A stretch of DNA of 64,000 nt from Congeria kusceri. Its lineage: Eukaryota; Mollusca; Bivalvia; Myida; Dreissenidae. The stretch lies in NCBI GenBank assembly GCA_027627225.1, contig CM051029.1, positions 5,087,754 through 5,151,753 of the forward strand. Direction: 5' to 3'. Both the position numbers and the translations under genes were made by a program. Positions 1 to 13,142 of this stretch are shown here, piece after piece (within the stretch, counting starts at the first letter, position 1; the number at the start of each line of letters is the position of its first letter). The notes beneath the pieces are model-generated. The model did no database searches. It worked only from the letters and a program-made list of their open reading frames with translations, and had not been told where the DNA came from.

Positions 1-192
1 TATCCTTTATATATGTTACAGCTTCATACGTGTGATAAGTAATTTATATGAATCAAAATATCTAGACAACAAATACACATTTACGCCATATTGAAGAATA
101 TATTATTTTATACATATTGATAAAGTATACTGGTGTAATGACAAAGGCGTTTTTTACTAAATCAGATTGCACGACTACAAGCTGCGCGTACA

Positions 193-250
193 ATGGATGT
201 CAAAAATTCGTTCATCATCATTTGGATAGCGTCTTCAGTTGTCATATCAT
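193..250 (+). CDS. Signal-peptide exon of a V-type IgSF gene
   Basis: The exon opens with ATG and encodes MDVKNSFIIIWIASSVVIS, a short N-region followed by a hydrophobic core typical of a secretory signal peptide. It ends one base into a codon (phase 1) at a consensus donor GTAAGA. This is the same layout as the signal exons at 15246 and 58892. An acceptor (ATAACAG) at 381-382 offers the next exon in the matching phase. The role is inferred to be ER targeting of the Ig domain that follows. Promoter and 5' UTR were not identified. Confidence 0.6.
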
Positions 251-382
251 GTAAGATTATAAAGGGAGGATTTAATTTAATTATTTATTATTAAGTTTAT
301 TATTTAATTCTAACAAAATTAATTTTTAACTATTTAAAACGCAATACTGGTTATTAACAATGCTCGTGTGAATTTATAACAG

Positions 383-957
383 GTATCAGTATTACCAACT
401 CTACACAAAAAATGAGGCGCGTCGTGGGAAAACCGGACTTAATGCATGTGCGTAAAGTGTCGTCCCGGATTAGCCTGTGCAGTCCGCACAGGCTTATCCA
501 GGACGGCAGTTTCCGCCTACAGTGAATTTATGTTTAGAAGAGACGTTCTTGAAACAGAAAATACCATAAAAGCGGAAATTGCCGACAAGGATTATCCTGT
601 GGGGACTGCACAGGCTGATCCGGGACGACATTTTACGAACATTGCATTAAGTCCGGTTTTCCCACGACGCGCCTCAAATGTATTTGGTCTGGGAAAAAAA
701 CGTTACCCAGACATGCAAAGTGTGCACATATGCATCTGGAATCGATTTCAAACACAATGATTCGTTAAAGCGACATATGGGTTGAATGTTCAAGTAGTAA
801 ACACTACCTTGCACTCTGTTGTTGTGCAGAATTTCGTCCATGGAACAGCGGAGATGAATTTGACAATTTTTAACTTCACGCATTCATCTAATGGTATGTG
901 TACCTTTTCCACAATATCGGACACGTCATCACTGACTTTAGCATACACAGGTTGTTA
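383..957 (+). pseudogene. V1-family Ig exon interrupted by a MITE
   Basis: After the acceptor at 381-382 the frame reads CISITNSTQ and then runs into the MITE at 413-676. Beyond the MITE, Ig-like sequence resumes: a WSGKK segment near 683, then from about 782 a frame containing NVQVVNTTLHSVVV and LTIFNFTHSSNGMCTFSTIS. The exon ends at a GT after ACACAG (957). The last part aligns by eye with the V1 domains at 38.9-39.2 kb and 59.04-59.35 kb. Frames before and after about 770 differ and stops intervene, so besides the MITE there is at least one indel. Read as a dead copy. Confidence 0.5.
413..676. mobile_element. Hairpin MITE with long terminal inverted repeats
   Basis: The left end TGAGGCGCGTCGTGGGAAAA is mirrored by the right end TTTTCCCACGACGCGCCTCA. 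Imperfect inverted complementarity continues about 100 bp inward, including a GCCTGTGCAGTCC block in both arms. There is no coding capacity. It sits inside a V-type Ig exon. The sequence resembles a hairpin repeat that I recall as very abundant in dreissenid mussels; this is recollection and was not searched. The target-site duplication is unclear because both flanks are A-rich. Confidence 0.8.
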
Positions 958-2030
958 TATGTATGTTAGTCTGTCTGTCCGTTTTTCTGTTTGTATGTCT
1001 GTACGTTTGTAAGTTCGTCGATTTGACTGTAGTAGGACCACCTTGTTGTATGTATATATGTAAGTTCGTCGGTCCATCAACATATCTGTTCATATTGTGT
1101 CTACCTCGCTGTACGTCTGTCTGTCTTTGTATGTTTTTCATAGTCCGTAAGCCCGCCATTCCTTCCGTTTGTATATCTTCTTTAATTATTTGTAATTATT
1201 TTTATCACGATATTCGCCATTAAGTTTTAATGAATTTAAATATATCAAGTTATATGATATGTACATGTATACCGTTAAAAACTATTTACACAAACAAGCA
1301 CGTGGTAACGTTTGTGATATTTGACGAATGGAAAATTAATTTTAGCAATATGCTGGGTGGAGTTTAAACAATGCTTTGCAAACACTGGAAAGGTTTATTA
1401 ATAAAAATGTTACATCATTTAAGTTTATTTACATGTAATTGTTATAGCAAATTTGCTGTTTAATTGGCGTTTCCAACTTTGGTATAGTTTGTGTCTTGTA
1501 AAAGCTTATTGTGTTGTAAAAGCTACTATTCAATTTTAAATGAAGTGAACAAGAAAACTGCTTTTACCAAATTGTGTGTGTTTCATGATGGTAGTGATTC
1601 AGTTTAAAAGTTATTGAATATACTCGGTACATTTTACTGAATCAATACGTAACAGCTTACCTAATATACGTACTTTTAAAAAGTAGTTCAATATAGGCAA
1701 TCAGTTCAAACAGTGGCTGTAGTGTGCCACTTACTGACATTTCAGTCTCAGTCATCACCGACACCTGCGTGGTGCAGCTAATACAACCTAAATGTGATAA
1801 TAAAGGATATAACAGTTTATTAAATTTATTAACTATCAAGTATTGTTTTTATATGAATCATAGAACCATGAAAAGCAGGGACCTGATACATAAATATTCA
1901 GTCCTGTTTTTGTCTTGAAACATTTTATTGAAATCATTGCAAATTAAAACAGAATAATTCGATAAATTGCTTGTTATTAAACTAATGATTTATTAGTGTA
2001 TAAGTGTCAGTATCTTCATTGAAGTGACAG
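958..2030. other. No gene recognised; T-rich minisatellite-like start
   Basis: 960-1140 is a degenerate GTCTGTCTGT/GTATGT-rich tract. The remainder is AT-rich DNA without Ig, TM or tail-like exons that I can support. Short open frames here have no domain features. Confidence 0.5.
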
Positions 2031-2039
2031 AGTTCCCGT

Positions 2040-3470
2040 TTTCAAAAAAAAAAGTTGTGCCTGATTTCCGGGATTCGACTGATCTTGTTACTGAAAGTTC
2101 ATGTTCAAGTTCAACGCTGATTTTCATAAAAAAATCACACTTAGTTGAGCCTTATATTGCGATCAAAATTAGCTTGAATTTTTATATATCTGAACAAACT
2201 CATAACGAGGTCTTGACATCGGACGTCGATGTCTATATATATTTGTACAAATTCTTGCGTTCGTTTAATGACATTTTTGTCTCGCCAACGTATTGTTTGT
2301 TGCAGACATTGCATGTCATGAGCTACACTGCATTCGATGTTTTGGAACTTGTGAGTACCTTTGGAGGACGGAATGGCACCAAACATGGCTTTAAACGTCT
2401 GTGTTGGGCGCATCATTTTGCATGTTTGGCAACGGCCAGTGTTACATAGTGTTGACTCTCCTGGAAAATATCCGTCGGGTTTGGATGCAATTTTGGCACG
2501 CACGAGTATGTCCCTGAGTCTTCTTGGCCTAATGTAGGCAACACTGGCTTTTTTCAGGGAATTTTCTTTCAAGTTTGTTTGATGTCTCCATTTTGGACCA
2601 GTGGTGGTCAATAATGGCATGTCTATTTGGTAACTCTGGGTGGTAAGTGACCACAAACGGAATTCGAGAATTAGTGATCTTTGTCTTGTAGGAAAGCATT
2701 TCCTCCCTCTGCAGAGCGCTGGCTTTATCTATAGCTTTAGATACATTGTCGCTGTTGTATCCGCGCCTGCGAAGATGATGGGTTATCTCTCGTGTTCGGA
2801 GTTCAAAGTCACTCTTCTGGGTGCATATCCGTCAAATTCTGAGTGCCAAACTAAAGCTTGTTTGTATACGATACTAGTGACTGTCTGTAGGTTTTGATTA
2901 CAGGTCAGTCACAAGATTGTCCACCTCAATGCGTGAGACAGTATCCAGAAATATGTGTTGTTCATTGGATACTTCACTGGTGAACTTAATGGATTTGTGG
3001 AAGTCATTGGCGTGTTTCAGAAAAGCGTTAAGATTGTCTTGGCCTTGGCACCACTGTATGTCGATATCTTCGATGAAACGCAACCAAATATGTGGTTTCA
3101 ATTGAATCGTCTTAAGAAGTTGACCTTCAAGATGTCTCATGAAGATGTTGGATTATGATGGGGCCATTTTCGTTCCAATGGCTGTACCTTGGATTTGCAG
3201 GTTATGTGTGCCGTTGAACTCAAAAATGTTGCATTTCAAAATTAGAGTCAACAATTCTACTAAAGTTTCCGTTGGTGGATTTTTGTGTCTCTTGTTCCCC
3301 AGGCGTCTGTGCAAGCTTTAAGACCATCCTCGTGTGGAATGTTTGTATAAAGAGATAAAACATCCATAGAGACAAGCAAAGTATTGTACGGGATTGTGTT
3401 GGATGAAACCTTTTTAAGGTAGTCCGTTGTGTCTTGGACGTACGAGGGTAGTCTCTAAACAATAGGTGTT
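2040..3470 (-). pseudogene. Penelope-like element: RT plus GIY-YIG endonuclease, decayed
   Basis: Reading down the minus strand, the hallmarks of a Penelope-like retroelement appear in order. First is an RT motif A block SMDVLSLYTNIPHEDGL at about 3319-3376. Next is a motif B-like [11 protein letters not shown] at about 3157-3187. Then comes the catalytic region WLRFIEDI at about 3063-3086, followed by HKSIKFTSEVS and FLDT. A Cys motif CNTGRCQTCKMM (about 2410-2445) sits between RT and nuclease. Finally NKQYVGET (about 2279-2302) marks the GIY-YIG endonuclease. Frames change several times and stops interrupt the motif B and GIY-YIG parts. The second catalytic position reads ED where family members have DD. 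The element is dead; a (TA)n array abuts its 5' side. Confidence 0.85.
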
Positions 3471-3472
3471 TC

Positions 3473-5309
<1,837 letters not shown>

Positions 5310-5536
5310 TCATATTAGTTTTCCAAAAACAAAACTGTATAAAGTTTTAAGTATTCGCAAAGTTATATTAACATATGCTTTTTCGTCTTTCACCATGTCT
5401 GAATCTCTGGCCGAAGCTTCATTGGCATGCTTATTGTTCAACGTGTTAGCTTCTTGTGTGTTGCCACGTGACAGAACCGAATATTGATGAAACGAATTTT
5501 CAGCGAGGTTTTCGTACTGATTGCCAGGCTGGGATT
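5310..5536 (-). CDS. Locus A final tail exon with ITAM-like motif
   Basis: The exon starts after ATTTCAG in phase 1 and stays open for 74 codons to TGA at 5310-5312. It begins SQPGNQYENLAENSFHQYSV and then Leu. YENL and YSVL are separated by seven residues, which fits the canonical ITAM spacing YxxL/I-x(6-8)-YxxL/I (5472-5516). Further on, AYVNITLRI (YVNI at 5364-5375) matches KYVNM in locus M at the same relative place. Family knowledge: tyrosine-phosphorylated ITAMs recruit tandem-SH2 kinases; the role here is inference. With the obvious splice, the junction codon (T from tail 2 plus AA) is TAA, so the exon may not be translated in this copy. Confidence 0.6.
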
Positions 5537-5725
5537 CTGAAATGACTCCATGGATGATTATTTCTTAAAGGAATAACCATTAGATGTGCACAGACTGTAG
5601 AAAAAGAAATTTAAGATTAATAGAATACGTATTAGGTAAGATAGTATACATTTCCTCATACACTTTTATTCATAAATGCTCATATTGACGTAAATGCATA
5701 AATGCAATTAAATGTCTTATCATAC

Positions 5726-5778
5726 AAATTCTGGAGGATTCATATTGGGAGCTCGAAATTGCAGCGGGGTTGTTCTCC
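5726..5778 (-). CDS. Locus A tail exon 2 (53 bp)
   Basis: Bounded by GTTACAG and GTATGA, phase 2 in and phase 1 out, exactly 53 bp like its locus M counterpart. It encodes ENNPAAISSSQYESSRI, aligning with the SYETCRI end of the M exon and the TYESC of locus C. The last base T combined with the next exon's AA makes TAA, where M and C form GAG and GAT. Confidence 0.5.
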
Positions 5779-5907
5779 CTGTAACAAACAATCATCAGTT
5801 ATGCCGTTTAAAGAATCTTTTCATCCAATATATTATAATAAACAAGTTAGAAATATTCATCATATAATATATATATAATAAGTGTATCCTTAAAAGATTA
5901 TAAGTAC

Positions 5908-5957
5908 ATGCTGTGTTCTGAAGAAGTCATCGTGATGAGCGGAATGACGAGGATTAC
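5908..5957 (-). pseudogene. Locus A tail exon 1, shortened
   Basis: After TTTTTCAG the phase-1 frame reads RNPRHSAHHDDFFRTQH and reaches a weak GTACTT donor at 50 bp. The M counterpart is 73 bp, begins RNETK and carries QYEDL where this copy has QHVLI. The 50 bp length does not restore the phase required by tail exon 2, so this exon looks decayed. Confidence 0.4.
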
Positions 5958-6079
5958 CTGAAAAATATGTGCCAATAATTAAAATATCGTCCCCAATACA
6001 AAGATAGACATGGAGAACAATACAACGATTTTTCATTATATCACAACTTAACAATAAATCAAAACCCATATATGCATAC

Positions 6080-6207
6080 GTTTAAATGTGTTCCTTAGTT
6101 TGCACAGCACAACTAAGATGACTGCCATAAGAGTGCCGCCTACAGCTCCTCCTACTGCAGCTCCGACAGACGGAGAAGAACCGCCATTTAATGAATAACA
6201 TAAACGG
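6080..6207 (-). CDS. Locus A transmembrane exon
   Basis: 128 bp, phase 2 in and phase 1 out, with acceptor GAATAG and donor GTATGC. It encodes a Ser/Gly-rich juxtamembrane stretch, then VGAAVGGAVGGTLMAVILVV and LCKLRNTFK, a single helix with repeated small residues (G-x3-G spacing) and a basic stop-transfer end. Homologous to the TM exons at 47252-47361, 34147-34278 and 21904-22035. Confidence 0.6.
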
Positions 6208-6633
6208 CTATTCAGAAATAGTTATTATGAGTATGTATGAACATGTGTCAAAGGCAGTGATTAAAATACAAATGTAAACTCAAAAAGCTATCGAAATAAA
6301 TTGCTCATCAAACAACCTATGTTTAGCGCTTCATAAATGCATTGACCAATTCATGTTTGCACACATTGTCATTTTGTTACAGTATTAGCAATTATCCAAG
6401 AAAACATTTCCTTTGTTATAGTTTGTATTTATTACACATTACATACTGATTACATAATTGTCATGTTTATTAAAATGATAATTGATAAAATGATAATAAA
6501 ACACTGTCTATATGCCGATTCTTAAAACGTTATTTTATTTATATATGCCCGTTATTTATTTCTTCTTTAAATTTAAATAGACAAATAATGACAGTTTCAA
6601 CATAGAATACTTCTAAATTATAAACCTCCATAC

Positions 6634-6846
6634 GAGATTTGCCTAGTGTTATTATAGTGATCACGGTGGTTTCCTCTGATTTTCCAACTGAATGTTCCGC
6701 ATACATCTTTACATCGTAAGAGGTACCAGCATCCAATCCTTTGATAGTCATTGTAGTAAAAAATTCAGACAAACGTTCGTACGTAAGTTTCATCTTTGGG
6801 TCTTCTTTTGCCGTTTGAAAACTCGGAGTCGGCGTCTCTGGGGTAA
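6634..6846 (-). pseudogene. Locus A partial FN3 exon
   Basis: The open frame contains MTIKGLDAGTSYDVKMYAEH followed by SVGKSEET, the E-F-G strand signature of a fibronectin type III domain (G-L-x-x-G-T-x-Y). The first half of the domain, with the conserved Trp, is absent; the sequence starts VTPETPTPSF after a CCAG acceptor. The predicted phase does not match the TM exon, so the domain is truncated. Confidence 0.5.
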
Positions 6847-6856
6847 CTGGATACAA

Positions 6857-8735
6857 ATGGTAGCATCCGTATTAGATCTACACTCTGCTTATAATGAAGC
6901 ACATTATCTTAAACATGAAATATATTTAACAATGTTTTTTTACACAGTTCATTCACATATTGTCTAAATATATTTCACGTTCTATTCCGACATGCACGTA
7001 GACAAAAAAAGGAAACAAAAGTAGATTAATCTGCAATAACTTATTGGCGGAGCATGTTTTGAACATTCTTGAAAACCGTGGACAGTTAAAAATAAACTAT
7101 ACTTGCTTAAACGAGCACTAGTAAAATAGCAAAAACACAACATTTCTGTATAATGTAGCGCAACAAAACCATTTTAAGATATCGTATATATTTGCATTTT
7201 CACGAAACGTTAACATTTTTGTGGAAAGTTTATATTTGTGTTTGCTACCATGCTATATTGTCAATAAAATGTAAAGAGAACGTCATCTTGAGTCCTTATC
7301 TTTTATCACTATAGCTGAAGTCTTTCAATTGTTGTGAATTAAACTTACTTTAACTCCCGCGTATTTCGGAAAGATGGGGAGGGGTGATTAAAAGCACTAT
7401 AGTTGTCATTCGTGAACTTTACAAAATTAAATTCAGTGTGCAATCGTGTTTGAATCGAAATGGTATTTTTCTATGATAATTTTGTGTGAACCCACAGCAA
7501 GAAGTATTGGTGTGTGCATTGTGTGCACACAGATAAAAAAATGATATATGTACTTTCTCGCTATTCTGTGTAATTTAACTACTTTCTTATCTGTCTACTT
7601 CCAATGCTAACCACTTTTACATAGGGAAATATGACAAAAGGGAAAACTCTTGTAAAACGATAAACAAACTGAATTCTATTTATATCTTCACTTCAGGTGA
7701 ATTACACTTGATCAACACCTTTTTTATAGTATTTTATACCTTTTTTTAAATATAATATTCGCCCCTTAACCATTGCGTATGTGTAGAAATGTCAAACGTT
7801 TGCCTCAGTTTGCAGCTCTTGTCAGTGAAGTGACCGCTGTTTATAGAAAGTAGCAGCATGCTAGCAAATAACCGTGCATTGCATTCATAGATTAATTGTA
7901 AACGCATCTATAATCCTTACCATGGTTATTTGACAATAGATTATGTTCGAACAAAAGTATTTCTTTATAAGAATTTGTTTATGGAACACCAACCTTAGTG
8001 TAACTGTAAAAATGATATTTGGAAGTAATTATCGTAAGGGTTTCAAAACAATATTACATAAAATATCAATACAAATTTCACAAATAATTCAGAACTAACA
8101 TTCATACTATCAATACCACGAACTAATAGAAGTAACGCTACAAATATTCCTGCAATTAATATATTTCTCTTTTAAAGTGGGTTTGTCAACGAAAAATGAT
8201 TAACAATAGTAAACATATGACCATAGTAATATTGAAAAATTTTAGAATATTAAACAAGGCAAAAATAATGTATATGTGGAAAGGTCAATATGTTGACGCA
8301 TTGTTAAAAAAAAAAAACTTCTTAAATTGTAATGTAGCTGGGCTTTTTTTAAAGCCCCTTGTCGTGTTTACGTTGTGACAGGTGTGCGTTAATTGTATAA
8401 CTATAATTGCGCTAGTACTTTCAAAAGGAAGTATAGCCGCGATGGCCGTGAGTTTGATACTCACATAAAGTTTGAAGTTTAAAACAGTTAATTATTGTTA
8501 GCGAAAATCGTTTCATGTATGCTAATAGGTCAAGTCTATTTAATTAAGACGCTTTACTATTACATATTTATTTAACATAATGCAACGTACATTGCTAAGG
8601 AGATCACGTTTGATAAGATGCAGAGCTTAAGTCCCTCGTAATATAAATGAAAATTGTCAGTATTAATATCATGCATAAACATGCATGTGGTACAGATTAT
8701 CACTGAACATAATTTATCCAATCAAGTCGTCTTAC
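6857..8735. other. Intronic/intergenic AT-rich DNA of locus A
   Basis: I see no exon, TM segment or recognised repeat here on either strand. Confidence 0.4.
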
Positions 8736-8990
8736 ACAATACATTTGCTGCAACGCTCCTAGAACTAGAAGAGTTTCTATTTTTATTTCCGGTCGGGTCG
8801 AGAGTATTGTTAGCAATACACTGAATGATAGTTTCGTCCATGATATAAGTACTCCTTACATAACTAGCAGGAGTATTCGAAAACGCATTACATCTTAAAC
8901 TGACTTCACAACCTCTCAAAACGCTTATGGTGGGACTGGTAAGTTGTTGCTCTCCCATCTCTCGATGATAGAAAGTCCTGTCACAGGATT
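8736..8990 (-). pseudogene. Locus A degenerate Ig exon
   Basis: The frame includes SPTISVLRGCEVSLRCNAFS with the B-strand Cys and ETIIQCIANN with the F-strand Cys. It exits in phase 1 at GTAAGA. The region between the cysteines is short and lacks the core Trp, indicating an internal deletion. The 5' boundary is uncertain. Confidence 0.45.
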
Positions 8991-9202
8991 TGCAGTAAGT
9001 AACGATATATATATAGAGATTATGTTAATTCTTATATGAATCATACTTGTTCTAATTGTTTAACATCGTGTTAAGTAATGCAATCTTATATTCTCAATCA
9101 CCAACTGAAATAAGATATACCGTAATATATCCAGTTTGTATAATACATTGAGGAGTATAATTAGTGTGTAAAGGAGATACAATTATTAACACAGATACTC
9201 AC

Positions 9203-9380
9203 ATAATATTTCTAAAGTGTAAGACGCAGTGACATTTCCAGTAACGGTCTGCTGTGCAAAAGTTGCGTTCATTTCATTGATCACTTCAAGAGTGTATGCA
9301 TCATTACCGCTAGACTGCACACTTTGATTTATGAGTTATGTTCTATGTTGTTTCTCTCCCCCTGGCTGTACACTGGTACT
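9203..9380 (-). pseudogene. Locus A partial Ig exon (C-terminal half)
   Basis: The frame GNDAYTLEVINEMNATFAQQ followed by a threonine-rich strand and LEIL ends in phase 1 at GTGAGT, like the end of a C2-type Ig exon. A TAA lies a few codons upstream in the same frame. No B-strand Cys or core Trp was found. Confidence 0.4.
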
Positions 9381-10147
9381 GCTAGTACACGTCATTAATA
9401 ACAGTTCGTATGATGTTTTATTTCATAGCAAAAGTTCCGATTTTACTGGACGGGGTAGATGGAGGATCTCCAGTTAAATGCGTCGTTAATACTGTATTGT
9501 TGAAGAAAATTTCCGATCACACAGAGATTACATATTTTAAATTGAATATGTATATGGTAACAATATTGCAATTCGAAGAAATATATTTGAATTTTCATCA
9601 CAGTTCCCTAAATATCAATGTTTCAACATAATAGAAATGTAGGTCAATGCCACCATTTTTTTTCTTCATTTTTTACGAGTAATATACACGTGTTCTCTGC
9701 GATTCCCAACTACCTGTCTATAACACCGTAAACAGAAATCTTTATTTGTACAGAAATATCAAACGCAATAAATGTTCGTAGTTTTTACAAAAAGGAAAAT
9801 CAACTTGTGATTTAACATATTTATATATTTGAACAATGTACAGCTTAATGAATGCAATTATGTAATTATTCTCTTTATTGGAGTAGTATAGACGAATGAC
9901 AACTAAATGTGGCATAATCATGTCACTCAAAGGATTTCCTACTCTGATGTGATAATATTACGAATTGTGATGGATGGACGGTCAATATAATTAATAAACC
10001 GACAATACAATCATAACACATGTGTACTATGTACTCCAGAATCAACGATGGACTCATGATAATCACTACAATTTCAATGCACACAAGTTACTTAAATAAA
10101 ATATTTACAAGTAACATTGATGCATGTACAATAGTGTTACTAGATTT

Positions 10148-10375
10148 TTAGGTTGGGGCAATAATATGTGTGGCACTGCATGTGATTTGTTCTGTGTTGT
10201 CACCTTCTTCCCATTTTATTGCAACTGTTCTATTGGTAACCACTGAGCCGTTAGATAAGGTCCATGAAATGCTCAGCGTTGTGTGTTCAGACGAGAAACA
10301 TTCTAGCGACACGGTCCTTTTGTGTATCACAAAACTTAGTGTTGTTACAAAAATACCGTACTCTACAGAATTTTC
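10148..10375 (-). pseudogene. Locus A Ig domain, 3' truncated
   Basis: An Ig domain with RTVSLECFSSEHTTLSISWT (B-strand Cys, core Trp) and NTEQITCSATHI (F-strand Cys). The frame stops at TAA straight after the F strand, so the G strand is missing. The entry splice site is unclear. Confidence 0.45.
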
Positions 10376-10879
10376 GGCTTAATTGGATAGCCTAGAAACA
10401 CACATACAGATACACAATTTGTCAATCAGTAATTTGTGCTGATGCGTGTCGTGTAATGTTAATGTATGTTTTCGTTGAATATTACGCATAACGATACATA
10501 TTACTGTAAACAATGGTGATCATTTAAAACTGTATAATATTACATAAAACTACTCGATTATCAGTTTATAATTGCACACATTCTGTTAATGTTTAGGTTT
10601 TAACAGATATCATGTAATATTTGGTTTTAATGGTATCACGTCGTGTTCATAAAACACAAGCGGCGGTGAATAACTCATTTTATAGAAGCATGTAATACAA
10701 AGCTTTTCGCAAAAGAAAGACGGCAAACTTGTGTAAATCAATTATAATATACAATATTAAAAATAATAAATCAATTTCAATGATTTCTTAGTGTGCAAAA
10801 TATTTATGACGTCTTATGGCTAACACAAGCAAGTTTCATCAAGGTTAGATGTAATGAAGTTTGTACGTTACAAAAAGTC

Positions 10880-11740
10880 CATTTTTGCTAATGTTTTCAT
10901 AACAAAGGGGAAATAGCAATAGTGTTGTTGGGTCTATCTGGCCCATCATTGCACCCAGGTGAGATCTTTTGGTGTAAAGGTAGTCAACAAGGAATAAAAA
11001 GTTAATTCTTTATGGAGCTGAAGGTCAATTATGGACAAATAATGCATTCCTTCACACACAAGGAGCAAAAGCTCTGGTCCGATCTGAGACCTTATGGTTG
11101 TACACAAACAGAGTAATTTGATCAAGATTAAACAACAAATAAAGTCTCTAGGCCACATCTAGGCCATTTTTTGGATTATTTTGAAATGCTCTGGTCATAT
11201 ACAGGTTTGCAATTTTGGTCAAGTTCAAGTACAAAATGAAGTATGCATGTTTCACAAAGTCCATTTTTCAATTTTTCTGATGAAATCATGAAAAACAATA
11301 TCATGAAAAAGGGACAACGACTCTTTTGTACCTAGTCCGATCTGGCCAATCACAAACAAAGATTTATGGTCACACACACACTGCACGTTTGGAAAAGATG
11401 GAATGAAAAGTGAAGCCTCAATCTCATCCAGGCGCAAAATTGTTGACGCATTCCGGATAATGCAGACAGTACCCCTATACAAATAGTTCAATCAGCATGA
11501 AGTCTAAGGTGAGCTCACACAAAAAATGAAGTCTCTTAATTTGTATTTTGCTTCTCACAAACAATGGGCAATAACTATAGTGTTTGTATCGCAATCTAGG
11601 CCCTTTTTCATTATTTGAAAATTGTCTGGTCATACACACGCTGTGCAAGTTTGGTAAAGATCAGATAAAAAATGAACTATGTATATTGCACAAAAACAAA
11701 TAAGTTACAGTCTAAGATTGGACTAAAGTAGCGTTCGTAG
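10880..11740. repeat. Dispersed degenerate repeat block
   Basis: A unit of about 100 bp occurs at about 11155-11255 and again at about 11600-11695. Both read aggcc..., ...ctggtcata.a.a, ...caa.tttggt.aag and aaaatgaa.tatg in the same order. Further Val/Leu-poor sequence around them has the same texture (tctggccaatcacaaacaa). This looks like an old tandem or dispersed molluscan repeat rather than coding DNA. Confidence 0.5.
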
Positions 11741-11837
11741 TCGCCGGGCCAGAACAGACACATACATTTTCTTTGGCTTATATAACATAATTAGGCCAAA
11801 TATCTTGCTTTGTATTCTGTGTATTGGCCATTAGGAT

Positions 11838-12056
11838 CAGGAAACGTGTACTTGGAATTATACGCGGAATACCCGCTCTAAAGGCTCATGGATCCACAGA
11901 ACGAACTACCTATAGGACTGATTACTAGTAGCTCGGATTACGTCTACATCGTCATCAAGCACGTCATTCCAGAACAATCTTGCGAATGCAAAGACCGCCT
12001 CATCCAGTATGAGAACCCGGACATTCTGAAAAACACAAATGGTTTTGTCACATAGT
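11838..12056 (+). other. Coding-like segment of unknown origin
   Basis: The frame gives GNVYLELYAEYPL, then TAA, then about 44 codons including PIGLITSSSDYVYIVIKHVI and EQSCECKDRLIQYENPDILK before a TAG. Codon use and base composition are richer than the surroundings. I do not recognise the protein. It could be a degenerate exon of a lost gene or part of an element. The interrupting TAA and lack of clear splice sites argue against function. Confidence 0.25.
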
Positions 12057-12644
12057 TCGGGCACGGATGATGGTTTTGAATAACAGGGTAAGGGCGGTAA
12101 TATTCATTACTGAAAAAACTGCGTGCGAACAGACGTCCTTTAACTTGTTGGGATACATATCGAAAATATGCCGATTAATTGATTGAAGAAACCATCACTT
12201 GTTTTAACATATGGCGAATTTCCTAATATTAGACAATTTGAGAGGGGGCGTACGCCGTTTCCTCCCCCTCTAAAGCCGCCTATGTGTATCATATATTAAT
12301 GACAACTGAACAACAGCTGAACAATTCTGATAACATTCTGAGAAGCAAGCTGACTGGAATTAGTGTGACAACTTTAAATATACAATCAATAAGTTCTGTT
12401 TAACTGTACACTAATACATATTTGTTGTCTGTTTCTTGGTTATATTTTGGTATGATCAATGTGAGTATCGTATATATAATTAACATTCTAGTCTTATTCT
12501 TATTGCCTGGTAGCAGATGAAACTAGATTTAATATAAATTTTCAACTATATATATTTCTGTCTTACTGGCAACAGAAAAACAGTCGTCAACATACTTCCC
12601 CAGCACACTGTCTCCTGCTCATAGGGCATGTCTCTGCAGAGCGT

Positions 12645-12852
<208 letters not shown>

Positions 12853-13029
12853 ACCTGCATACGGTGTAGAGTGAGGACACATGACGAAACACCTCCAAAT
12901 GGGGACACCACTTTCCCATGAATGAATTTTCGTGAAAATATGTAGGCGCGCTTATTTTGATGTAAATAACATGAATTGAAACTTATGTTTTTGGAATTTA
13001 AAAGTTTGACGTTTCATATGGCATTGAGC

Positions 13030-13142
13030 ACATTGGACACACTGACTCGCACTGAGGACAAGAGCAGACTGAGGACCAAGGACAGTGAGGACGCCACACA
13101 CTCGCACAGTGAGGACCCCACACACTGACAACTGAGGACAAT
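13030..13142. repeat. Short minisatellite, CACTGAGGAC-like units
   Basis: Several imperfect copies of a unit containing actgaggac or cagtgaggac with variable spacers. Confidence 0.6.

Larger units (their letters stand above)
5310..10380 (-). pseudogene. Locus A: decayed Ig/FN3 receptor with ITAM-like tail
   Basis: Exons on the minus strand, 5' to 3': Ig (10148-10375), partial Ig (9203-9380), partial Ig (8736-8990), partial FN3 (6634-6846), TM (6080-6207), tail 1 (5908-5957), tail 2 (5726-5778), tail 3 (5310-5536). Order and phases match locus M. Lesions: Ig domains truncated or missing the core Trp, a stop in the middle Ig, an FN3 lacking its N-terminal strands, tail 1 of 50 bp against 73 bp in M, and a tail 2/tail 3 junction codon that becomes TAA. 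No V domain or signal exon was found upstream. Probably a pseudogene, though TM and final tail exons are open throughout. Confidence 0.6.

Noticed and set aside
446..760. 104-codon plus frame over the first kilobase
   Set aside because: Mostly translation of the MITE arms.
8435..8475. tRNA-like phrase gccgcgatggccgtgagtttgatactc
   Set aside because: Only a weak B-box resemblance and no A-box at the right distance.
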